From JBLHKW01 sp047618565 (lineage in GTDB: Bacteria; Planctomycetota; UBA1135; GCA-002686595): DNA of 28,956 nucleotides. Positions 8,413-15,311 of the stretch are shown here, in pieces; positions within the stretch are counted from its first letter, which is position 1; every line of letters starts with the position of its first letter. The position numbers and the translations under genes were made by a program. The stretch is taken from positions 1 through 28,956 of the forward strand of contig JBLHKW010000057.1 of NCBI GenBank assembly GCA_047618565.1, in the 5' to 3' direction. The notes beneath the pieces are model-generated. The model did not search any database and was not told the DNA's origin. It was given only the letters and a program-made list of their open reading frames with translations.

Positions 8413-9573
8413 TCAGCGCTGGGCGACGGCGTCGCCGAGCTGCTCGCTGGACTGGACCAGAAGGCGGTCCACCTCGGCGCGCAACTCGCGCAGAAGCGAA
8501 GCCTGGCTGCAGCAGTCGGGGCCGGTCTGCAACGGACCCGCGCTGCGGCCTCCGGACGTGCTCACGAGCTGGTTCACGAGCCGCTCCAGCATGACCACGC
8601 CGACCTCGCGCGGAGCGCTTTCCTGGCCTTCATCCGTCTCGCAGTCATCGTCCCCGCAGTTCTCGCAGTCGCCGCAACGGCCCTCATCGCGGCAATCTCC
8701 GCAATCATCACAGTCGTTGCAGTCGTCTCCGTCTTCGAGCTCCTCGATCCAATCCTCGATCTCGTCTTCCCAGTCTTCCACCATCTCGTCGAGTTCATCC
8801 TCGAAGTCGTCGGCGTACTCCTCCCAATCCTCGGAGAGGTCCTCCAGTTCCTCGGACCATACGTCCTCGAAGCCTTCGAACTCGTGCGCCCACTCCTCGC
8901 CGATGGCCTCGGCCTCGTGGGCCCACTCTTCGCCCCACTGCTCGGCTTCCTGGGCCCACTGCTCGATCTCAGCTTCCCACTGTTCGGCCTGGGCTTCCCA
9001 CTCGCGGGCTCCGCCTGCTTCCCATTCCTCTGCCCATTGCTCCCACTCGTCCTCCCAGCGCTCGGCCCACTGCTCGGCCTGCTCTTCCCACTGGTGCGCT
9101 TGCTGCTCCAGTTGTTCTTCCCACTGATCGCTCCAACCGTCGAAGGCCTCCTCCGCGGCGTCCGTGATCTCGTCCTCCCAGTCGTCGAGCTGATCCTCGA
9201 TGTCATCGAGCTCTTCGAGCCGCCGCTCCAGCTCCTCCAGCTCGGACTCGATGCGCTCACGCTCGCGCTCGAGCTCTTCCCGCGAGCGATCGGCTTCCCG
9301 CTGCGTCTCGGTCAGTGTTTGCATCTCCTGGCGCAGCGAACCGCCCGGGCCCATGGCCGCCAGGCGCACCTCGCCGGTGGCGCTCGCGCTCGGGATCTCG
9401 GCGCAGTGGCGATGGCCGGAATCCGCTCCCAGGCACAGCTCACCGGATGCGGTGGACTGGGTCGTGGCGGCGGCCCCGTGGGCCCTGGCTCCGTGACCGG
9501 CTGCGGCGCGGGAGAACTGGAACGAGAGGGCGACCGCCGAGGCGGTCAGGATTGCTGTGAGTACACGTTTCAT
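8413..9573 (-). CDS. Secreted acidic Trp-rich coiled-coil protein with CxxC cluster, unknown family
   Basis: The 386-residue product begins with a signal peptide (MKRVLTAILTASAVALSF, then small residues to about 25). From about 79 to 281 it is almost all Glu, Gln, Asp, Ala, Arg and Trp and predicts one long helix. Nineteen Trp occur between 132 and 275, with spacings of 3, 4, 7, 11, 15 and 18 and one 8 at an AGGA break, so Trp sits on one helix face in heptad/hendecad register. Next is a Cys cluster with eight Cys at 285, 288, 291, 294, 300, 303, 306 and 311, mostly C-x2-C in Asp/Gly-rich context. A helical tail with a CC pair ends the protein. GGAGG (9582-9586) eight bases before the ATG fixes the start; the frame opens upstream to 9636. 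The next genes encode ABC exporters. No known family is recognised. Confidence 0.8.
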   Translation of the reverse strand: MKRVLTAILTASAVALSFQFSRAAAGHGARAHGAAATTQSTASGELCLGADSGHRHCAEIPSASATGEVRLAAMGPGGSLRQEMQTLTETQREADRSREELERERERIESELEELERRLEELDDIEDQLDDWEDEITDAAEEAFDGWSDQWEEQLEQQAHQWEEQAEQWAERWEDEWEQWAEEWEAGGAREWEAQAEQWEAEIEQWAQEAEQWGEEWAHEAEAIGEEWAHEFEGFEDVWSEELEDLSEDWEEYADDFEDELDEMVEDWEDEIEDWIEELEDGDDCNDCDDCGDCRDEGRCGDCENCGDDDCETDEGQESAPREVGVVMLERLVNQLVSTSGGRSAGPLQTGPDCCSQASLLRELRAEVDRLLVQSSEQLGDAVAQR

Positions 9574-9581
9574 CGCGATGG

Positions 9582-9586
9582 CCTCC
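9582..9586 (-). promoter_or_regulatory. Ribosome binding site deciding the coiled-coil gene start
   Basis: GGAGG on the minus strand is eight bases from the ATG at 9573. It favours that start over the in-frame ATGs at 9588 and 9636. Confidence 0.6.
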
Positions 9587-9628
9587 ATGGGCGGCGTGGG
9601 CGGGACGCCCGTACTACGCCCCTCGCTC

Positions 9629-9644
9629 GGCAGCATTTTTGCCA
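9629..9644 (-). promoter_or_regulatory. Candidate sigma-54 type -24/-12 promoter
   Basis: On the minus strand TGGCAAAAATGCTGCC has GG and GC separated by the 10 bases required of sigma-54 promoters (consensus TGGCAC-N5-TTGCW). TGGCA and TGC match; the C after TGGCA and one T of TTGC do not. A start about 12 bases downstream would give a leader of about 45 bases before the ATG at 9573. No activator gene is present in the window, so this rests on sequence match alone. Confidence 0.3.
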
Positions 9645-9722
9645 GCTTTCCCTGCTTCGGGACAGAGCCCGTGGATCCCTCGAGAAGGCCACTGAAGGCG
9701 ATATCTGGGGCCTCGTTTGCTC

Positions 9723-9728
9723 TACAAT
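9723..9728 (+). promoter_or_regulatory. -10 element of a probably leaderless promoter for pepE
   Basis: TACAAT differs from the TATAAT consensus at one base and ends six bases before the ATG at 9735. A standard start site seven bases after the -10 falls on the A of the ATG. No Shine-Dalgarno sequence is present. A clear -35 was not found. Confidence 0.5.
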
Positions 9729-9734
9729 CTTCCG

Positions 9735-10448
9735 ATGCGATTGCTACTTGGAAGCGGTGGGTTCCGGTCGGACGAGCGGCGCGAGCGGTTGGTCGAGGCC
9801 ATGGCGGAGCACTTCGGTGGCATCGAGCGCATCCTGTTTGTGCCCTTTGCCCTGGCGGACCATGACAAGTACGTGAAGGTCATGATCGAGAGGGGCTTCG
9901 CGGGCGGCTATCAGCTTGAGGGCATCCACAAGGCGTCGGATCCGCGCGCCGCGGTCGAAGAGGCCGAGGGCATCTACATCGGTGGCGGCAACACGTTCCG
10001 CCTGACCGCCAGCTTGCAGCGCTTGGGCTTGCTCGAACCGATCCGCGCGCGCGTGGCCGCCGGGATGCCGTACATGGGAGTCAGCGCCGGCACCAATGTG
10101 GCCTGTCCGACGATGCAGACCACCAACGACATGCCGATCACCCAGCCCGCCAGCTTCGAGACCCTCGGACTGGTGCCCTTCCAGATCAACGCCCATTACT
10201 ACAACGGGCAGACGCACATCGAGACGGACGCAGGCTTCGAGGCGCACTTCGGCGAGACCCGTGACGATCGCATCCGCGAGTTTCACGAGGAGAACGAGCT
10301 GCCGGTGGTCGGGTTGTGGGAGGCGGGCATGCTGCACGTGACGGACGATTCGATCCGGCTCTCCAACGCCCCCGTACGGCTGTTCCGGCGCGGGCAGGAT
10401 CCTGTCGACATCGAGCCGGGCGGCGAACTCGGCCCGCTGCTGGCCTGA
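9735..10448 (+). CDS. pepE: Dipeptidase E (alpha-aspartyl dipeptidase, peptidase family S51)
   Basis: The 237-residue product matches PepE in length and motifs. These are IGGGNTFRL (82-90), the nucleophile elbow GVSAGTNVACPTMQTTNDMPI-like segment (from 115) with Ser117 and Asp132, and His154 in NAHY. Each is offset by three from Ser120, Asp135 and His157 of the E. coli enzyme, so the catalytic set is intact. PepE is a cytoplasmic peptidase that hydrolyses dipeptides with N-terminal aspartate. An in-frame TTG at 9717 would add six residues, but the TACAAT box overlaps that extension and the ATG at 9735 fits family N-termini (MRLLLGSGG). It is divergent from the coiled-coil gene. Confidence 0.92.
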   Translation: MRLLLGSGGFRSDERRERLVEAMAEHFGGIERILFVPFALADHDKYVKVMIERGFAGGYQLEGIHKASDPRAAVEEAEGIYIGGGNTFRLTASLQRLGLLEPIRARVAAGMPYMGVSAGTNVACPTMQTTNDMPITQPASFETLGLVPFQINAHYYNGQTHIETDAGFEAHFGETRDDRIREFHEENELPVVGLWEAGMLHVTDDSIRLSNAPVRLFRRGQDPVDIEPGGELGPLLA

Positions 10449-10481
10449 GAGCGATCGCGATGGGCTCAGGGCCGGCGAAAC

Positions 10482-10498
10482 GGGCCCCGGATGGGCCC
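10482..10498 (+). terminator. Hairpin downstream of pepE
   Basis: GGGCCC (10482-10487) and GGGCCC (10493-10498) pair across a 5-base loop, 33 bases after the pepE stop. No T run follows. The rest of the 10449-10697 gap holds no gene I can support. It contains one AT patch (TTATTAAT, 10604-10611) that might be part of a promoter for the sigma factor, without a convincing -35. Confidence 0.3.
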
Positions 10499-10697
10499 CT
10501 GGAGGGCCAGAAGGCGCCTGGGCGGCGTGTGGCCGCAACTTTCTCGGATTGCCCGGCTACAGGCTCCAGCGCGGAGCGTTTCAGAGCCTGATGCCGTCCT
10601 CCCTTATTAATGGCCCCCGGCTGCGCCGGAAAGCACCCTCCGGATCCGTGGCCAGGCGATCGCTGCGGCGATCGGCGCGGCATGCCACGATGGGGGT

Positions 10698-11303
10698 GTG
10701 ATGATCGGTCCCTCAAGCGTCATGTCCAGGGCAGCGCGGGTCGAGCTCCAGTGGGTGAAGCAGGCCCAGGCCGGGGATCGAACGGCTTTCGACAGGCTCG
10801 TCCAGCGCCACTTTCCGCGCATCTACTCGATCGGCTTCCGGCTGGTGGGCAACCACGAGGACGCCGAGGACCTGGCCCAGGAATGCTTCGTGCGCGCCTG
10901 GCGTTCGCTCTCCTTCTTCAGGACTGACCGCAGATTCTCGGCATGGTTGGTGCGCATCGCGCTGCACCTGTCCCACGACCATCACCGTCGCCGCGGCCGT
11001 CGCGCGGAGTCCGTGCCCCTGGGCGAGCTGTCCGAGCTGGCCGAACCGGAGGACCGCAGCGCGGCCGGTCCGGCGCAGACCTCTAGCCGGCGCGAACTGC
11101 AACGTGACCTGGCGCGGGCGATCGAGGCCCTACCCGCAACCCTGCGTGTGGCCCTCGTCCTGCGCGTGCTCGAGGGACTGAGCTACGACGAGATCGCCGA
11201 GGCCACCGGGCGGCGTCCCGGGACGGTACGAACACAGGTCATGAAGGCCCGCCGCTGGCTGGTCCGGATGCTCGGCGCCGATCTGGAAGGCGGGACACGA
11301 TGA
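10698..11303 (+). CDS. ECF-type RNA polymerase sigma factor (sigma-70 family)
   Basis: The 201-residue product has the two-domain ECF layout. Sigma-2 covers about residues 20-95, with FDRLVQRHFPRIYSIGFRLV and the core-binding DAEDLAQECFVRAWRSL. A variable linker follows (about 100-135). Sigma-4 covers about 140-195, with LPATLRVALVLRVLEGLSYDEIA and the recognition helix GRRPGTVRTQVMKARRWL. It would direct core RNA polymerase to a small regulon. A GTG at 10698 and an ATG at 10701 are adjacent starts; GGGGG lies just upstream of both. The next gene, a membrane anti-sigma, overlaps its stop codon in an ATGA, the usual arrangement for a sigma/anti-sigma pair. The activating signal is unknown. Confidence 0.92.
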   Translation: MMIGPSSVMSRAARVELQWVKQAQAGDRTAFDRLVQRHFPRIYSIGFRLVGNHEDAEDLAQECFVRAWRSLSFFRTDRRFSAWLVRIALHLSHDHHRRRGRRAESVPLGELSELAEPEDRSAAGPAQTSSRRELQRDLARAIEALPATLRVALVLRVLEGLSYDEIAEATGRRPGTVRTQVMKARRWLVRMLGADLEGGTR

Positions 11304-13216
11304 TGCGCTGTTCACAGATACGCCGCCTGCGCGAGCGCGGTTTCCTCGAGACGTTGACCCTCGATGAGGAATTCCTGATCGAGGAACACGCGGCCGGGTG
11401 CCCGAGCTGCGCGCAGGTGCTGGAGCGCGAGGAGCGTTTCGACCGCGCGCTGCAGGACCTGCCGGATGCGCCGGTCGAGCGGCTGGATGTGGCGCGTTCG
11501 ATGTCCGCCATCTGGGATCAGGTCGATGCGGTCTATGCAGTCGAGCCGCGCGGTGCGCGACCGGTTCGCCGTGTGATTGCACTGGCCGCCGCGCTGGTGC
11601 TGCTGGTCTCGCTGGTCGCCATCTGGCGCAATGCCGAGCAGCCGTCGCTGGTCGCGGAAGCCCTGGTCGTCCAGGAGCCCGTGGAAGCGGACATCGTGCG
11701 CGTGGACGGTCCGCCGTCGACCCCCGACGTCGCGCAGCCGGCCCCCGCGGTTCCGACATCGTCGAACGTCCTTACTCTCGAGGCCGCCACCCTCGACCGA
11801 TCGCGCCTGGGCCGTGCGCGCGCAGAGGTGCGCGAGCAGCTCGCGGCAGCGGCCGCATCCCTCGACCTCGACACGCCGCGCGCCGATGTGATCGAGCAGC
11901 TCGATGGGACTCTCGCCCGCAGCCTTGGATCATGGCCCGTGCTGCGCATCATCGAAGGCCAGGCACGCGATACGGACCCGCTCGTGGCCCGGGTCGCCCT
12001 GCGCTATCTCGGCCTGCGGGGCGACGCGACGTCCGTCCGGGTGATCGAGCGCGCGCTGCGCGATGAGGAGCTGGCGCCGGCGGCGGTCGAGGCCCTGTGC
12101 GATCGCGGCGATGGTGGCCTGGCCGGATTGACCTGGGCCTACTGGCACACACCGCACGGGGAACGCGTGCGTGAACACATCCTTCAGCTGGCGCCGATGG
12201 ATCGGGCGTCGAACCGAGCATGCCTGGCCTGGGCGCGGGCCACGGTGCGCGCAGCGGGTGACGCCATCCCGGCCGAGCGTGGGGGAGTCCTGCTCGCGCT
12301 GCTCGGCGACATCGAGGACCAGCGCGCGCCGCAGGGCGCGGGAGCGGACGGGATCGAGTACCTGTTTGTGCTGGTCTCGGACCCGCGCTGGAACACCCTC
12401 GCGCTGGATGCCCTGGCCGAGCGCGGCGGAACGAGCGAATACCTGGCGCGGGCGCTGACCGACGATGGATCCGGCCACACGGAGTCCGTGCGACTGGATG
12501 TCATCCAGCGCCTGGGCTCGGCCGCGGCGCTGCCCTGGCTCGAGGTCACCTGCCGCCGCGGGGAGCAGCCGGAGCGCGCGCTGGAGGTCCTGGCGGGAAT
12601 GGACGGCGTCGAGGTCATCGAGAGCCTGATCTACGTGCGCCGGGAATTCAGCGCGGAGCGTTTCGCGGCCGCGTGGCGCAAGGCGATCGAGCACGACTCC
12701 GAGCGCTTCAGCGAGTACGCCTGGCAGACCGTGGAGCGCGGCGGGCGCGCGGAGCACGTGACCTATCTCGATCTGTTGCTCGCCCACGAACCCGCTCGGG
12801 TGGTGCCCGCGATCTGCGCCCTCGGTTCGAGCTCGATGCTCGCGGATGACGACCGCGAGCGCGCGTTGCTGATCGCCGGCGAGCTGGGCGGCGGGGAAGA
12901 CCTCGCAGTCCTGCGAACGGTGTTCGATGCGCTCGAGCACGACGAGCTCAACCTGGCGGCTGCCTGCCTCTGGAGCGCGCGCCGACTGGGCGGACTCGTC
13001 GATGATGCATCCGCCAGCTCCTGGCTCGGCGCGTCGTCTGTCAAGAAGCGCCGGCGCGTGCTCGATCTGCTACCGCAGGGAACTCCGCCGAGTGACGCCA
13101 CCCTGCGCCGCTTCCGGCTCGCGCGCGAGCTCGAAGCCATCCTTTCCACCCGCGATGAATCGGATCGGTTCGCGCGGGGTGCGAGATACAACTCTTCAGA
13201 AGGAACGACCCCATGA
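11300..13216 (+). CDS. Zinc-binding anti-sigma factor fused to a long HEAT-like extracytoplasmic region
   Basis: The 638-residue product starts with a cytoplasmic domain carrying H30-x3-C34-x2-C37, the signature of zinc-binding anti-sigma (ZAS) domains, which bind and hold ECF sigma factors. One transmembrane helix follows (about 91-109), then a Pro/Ala/Val linker. From about 165 to 630 there are repeated amphipathic helix pairs (for example PLVARVALRYLGLRGDATSV and LVARV/AVEAL-type repeats) that look like HEAT or PBS-lyase-like repeats. These would lie outside the cytoplasmic membrane and could receive a protein signal. The ATG overlaps the sigma factor stop (ATGA) and the stop overlaps the next gene (ATGA). 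It is much longer than ordinary anti-sigmas of about 100-250 residues. Confidence 0.8.
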   Translation: MMRCSQIRRLRERGFLETLTLDEEFLIEEHAAGCPSCAQVLEREERFDRALQDLPDAPVERLDVARSMSAIWDQVDAVYAVEPRGARPVRRVIALAAALVLLVSLVAIWRNAEQPSLVAEALVVQEPVEADIVRVDGPPSTPDVAQPAPAVPTSSNVLTLEAATLDRSRLGRARAEVREQLAAAAASLDLDTPRADVIEQLDGTLARSLGSWPVLRIIEGQARDTDPLVARVALRYLGLRGDATSVRVIERALRDEELAPAAVEALCDRGDGGLAGLTWAYWHTPHGERVREHILQLAPMDRASNRACLAWARATVRAAGDAIPAERGGVLLALLGDIEDQRAPQGAGADGIEYLFVLVSDPRWNTLALDALAERGGTSEYLARALTDDGSGHTESVRLDVIQRLGSAAALPWLEVTCRRGEQPERALEVLAGMDGVEVIESLIYVRREFSAERFAAAWRKAIEHDSERFSEYAWQTVERGGRAEHVTYLDLLLAHEPARVVPAICALGSSSMLADDDRERALLIAGELGGGEDLAVLRTVFDALEHDELNLAAACLWSARRLGGLVDDASASSWLGASSVKKRRRVLDLLPQGTPPSDATLRRFRLARELEAILSTRDESDRFARGARYNSSEGTTP

Positions 13217-15033
13217 TCACCGTCCTGTTTTCGCTGCTTCCCATCGTTGCACCGGTGTCGATCGAGCCCGTTGTCGCGCCCGTATGGACTGCGCCATTAC
13301 TCCAGGCCGGATCGGCCTCCGCGCAGGGAGTGGCGCGCGTCTACGACCTCTCGCACATCGACTGGAATCCGGTCCAGGAGCGCGACATGCTCGCTACCAG
13401 CCTGGTTCCGGGACTGGAACTTCCGGAGGCATGGACGGAGAACGGCGCGGAAGACCAGGGCGGATCGACCGGCGCGCGCATCGTGGCGTTGATCCAGACC
13501 ATTATTGGTGACGAATTCCAGTACGAAGGGCGCCGCTTCGAGGAAACGCGCTCGGGACAGTTGCTCGTGGTCGCACCCGCGAGCCTGCACCAGCGCATCT
13601 CCTCGCTTCTGACCTATCTGGAGCGTATGGCCAGCTCGAGCGTCGAGCTCTCCGTCGACGTCGTCACCTTGCCCGCGGGCCAGGAGCTGCCCACCATCGG
13701 TCCGATCGTTCCCGTCGCACAGGCCGATCGCTGGATGGCGGGGATCGCCGCCCAGCGGGGATCGAGCGCGAGTTATGAGATGCACGTGTCCGCCAGCTCC
13801 GTGGCGGTGCTCAAGTCGACCCGCGATGTGCACGCGGTGCTGGACTACGACGTCGAGATCGCACAGGGCGCGACCATCGGCGACCCGATCACGCGTCGGA
13901 TCCCGGTAGGCAAGCGCCTCGCACTGCGTGCCGCTCCCTCTGCAAGTGGAGTGCACCTGGCCATGACCTGGAAGCACAGCGAGATTCTGGACGCGCCCGC
14001 GCGCGAGCTGCAAGCCGGGTTCATGATCACCATGGCCCAGGGCAAGCCGGGCTTCTTCGAGAACGGACTGCACGTCACCGACCTCCGGGTGATGAGTCGT
14101 TCGGTCTCCCTGGCGACGCACCTTCCGCGCGGGCACGCGATGATTCTCGAGATGGGCGCGAGCCTCGAACGGGCCGGCATGCGCGAGTACCTGGTGCTGC
14201 GCCAGTCCGGCAGCGGCATGCAGGTCAGCGAGACCCTGGGACTCGGTGATTCGGGCCAGGAACTCCTCTTCGCTCACCTGGGCGCGCTGGTGCCTCCGTC
14301 CTGCGCCCATGGCGGGGCGCTGATGTGGCCCACTATCGTCCACGACGTCCTCGAGCGCGGGATCTGGGACTCACCGAGCCTGTCGGCTGGTCTGCGGCGT
14401 CCAGAGACTTCCACCTATGCCTCATTCATCGAGGGCGCATCCGGGAACGCGCTGGTGGTCGACGTCCAGGGGGATTGGCTGCTCGCGTACCCGTCCGACG
14501 TCGGAACCGACGTTTCCGGAGACCTGGCGCGTGTGCGCAACCTGTTCGATGAGTTGCTCGCGCCCACCGAGACCCTGAACGTGCGTATCCAGCTCGACCA
14601 GGCCGGCCAGGCCGCGGTCGTGGCCCAGCTACCGGTACGCCTGGGGACTTCGGCCGGTGTCGCCATCGGTATCGAGGACTTCGAGCAGCCCGACTACGAC
14701 GTGGAGGTGGCCCAGTTTTCCGCGACCCAGGATCCGGTCATTAACGCTGCGTTCGATGGCCTCGTGCTCTTCCTCGATCCTACCGTGACGTCCAGCGGCG
14801 CTCTGTCGCTGACCCTGCGGGGCGCCGGGCACCTCTTGCTCGAGCGCGAGCAGGTGGACCTCGGCAGCTACATCGCAGCGCGCCTGGATCACTCCGAGTA
14901 CGCGCACCTGTTCGTGAACGAGACGCTGACCCTGCATCCGGACGCCGACGGCACCTGGAGCGCGGCCATCGGTCTTCAGGGCGAGGGCGCGGCCCGCACC
15001 GATCTGACCCTGCGCGTCGACATCAGCCGCTGA
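13213..15033 (+). CDS. Exported protein with secretin N-domain-like segment, unknown function
   Basis: The 606-residue product has a hydrophobic N-terminus ending in an Ala-rich stretch (ASAQG, 35-39), read as a signal peptide. Residues about 41-140 (VYDLSHIDW, then an ALIQTIIGD...LLVVAPASLHQRISSLLTYLE-like pattern) resemble the N0/N1 domains of secretins and related STN-type proteins. There is no secretin pore domain; the remaining 460 residues are beta-rich and unrecognised. AAGGA lies eight bases before the ATG, which overlaps the anti-sigma stop. Co-translation suggests it works with the anti-sigma's outer region, as a ligand or as the envelope structure being monitored; that is inference. 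Confidence 0.7.
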   Translation: MITVLFSLLPIVAPVSIEPVVAPVWTAPLLQAGSASAQGVARVYDLSHIDWNPVQERDMLATSLVPGLELPEAWTENGAEDQGGSTGARIVALIQTIIGDEFQYEGRRFEETRSGQLLVVAPASLHQRISSLLTYLERMASSSVELSVDVVTLPAGQELPTIGPIVPVAQADRWMAGIAAQRGSSASYEMHVSASSVAVLKSTRDVHAVLDYDVEIAQGATIGDPITRRIPVGKRLALRAAPSASGVHLAMTWKHSEILDAPARELQAGFMITMAQGKPGFFENGLHVTDLRVMSRSVSLATHLPRGHAMILEMGASLERAGMREYLVLRQSGSGMQVSETLGLGDSGQELLFAHLGALVPPSCAHGGALMWPTIVHDVLERGIWDSPSLSAGLRRPETSTYASFIEGASGNALVVDVQGDWLLAYPSDVGTDVSGDLARVRNLFDELLAPTETLNVRIQLDQAGQAAVVAQLPVRLGTSAGVAIGIEDFEQPDYDVEVAQFSATQDPVINAAFDGLVLFLDPTVTSSGALSLTLRGAGHLLLEREQVDLGSYIAARLDHSEYAHLFVNETLTLHPDADGTWSAAIGLQGEGAARTDLTLRVDISR

Positions 15034-15057
15034 TCTCGGAGGAGCCGGCACGAAACC

Positions 15058-15142
15058 GGGAACCGCACTCCCGTCGAAGCCCGTGGCGCCTACGCGCGCT
15101 GCGGGCTTCGGCCCTGCCTTGGGGGTAGGGAGTGCGGCTCCC
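15058..15142. repeat. Long nested inverted repeat upstream of trpE
   Basis: The outer arms GGGAACCGCACTCCC (15058-15072) and GGGAGTGCGGCTCCC (15128-15142) pair at 14 of 15 positions. Inside them CGAAGCCCG (15075-15083) and CGGGCTTCG (15102-15110) pair perfectly. The single outer mismatch is A/C in plus-strand RNA but a U-G wobble in minus-strand RNA, so the minus transcript folds fully. It lies 25 bases after the preceding stop and 170 bases before trpE. It may terminate the sigma operon, act as a leader structure, or be a REP-like dispersed element. Confidence 0.65.
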
Positions 15143-15311
15143 GTTACTCCTCCTTGGTCGCCCGGAGTCCGATCGTTGGAGCGGAATCCAGCGCTGGTCG
15201 TATTCCACTCCGGTGGTCGTGCGCCATTTTTGGACAATTGCGGTCTCGGTTCGGCATTTACTGCGTTGAAATGCTGTTCCAGCAATCCGTCTCCAAGCCC
15301 TGCCCGATCCC
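15143..15311 (+). promoter_or_regulatory. trpE upstream region with candidate promoter
   Basis: This is the upstream region of the trp operon. An AT-richer patch at 15226-15280 contains TTGGAC (15230-15235) and TTTACT (15257-15262), but their 21-base spacing is too long for a standard sigma-70 promoter, so a precise promoter is not assigned. I looked for a leader peptide with tandem Trp codons and found none that is convincing. There is no clear Shine-Dalgarno sequence before the GTG at 15312. Confidence 0.3.

Noticed and set aside
7670..9127. Long plus-strand open frame rich in Ser and Gln opposite the coiled-coil and ABC genes
   Set aside because: Its Ser/His/Gln bias is the mirror of Glu and Trp codons on the minus strand. 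It has no start context or recognisable domain and crosses two well-supported genes.
8690..9330. Repetitive-looking DNA in the coiled-coil gene as a tandem repeat or CRISPR-like array
   Set aside because: The repetition follows Glu/Trp/Gln codons and has no constant repeat length or spacers; it is coding low complexity.
15143..15311. Trp leader peptide, T-box or attenuator upstream of trpE
   Set aside because: No short frame with tandem Trp codons, no T-box core and no paired terminator/antiterminator with a T run could be found. Scattered TGG codons occur by chance.
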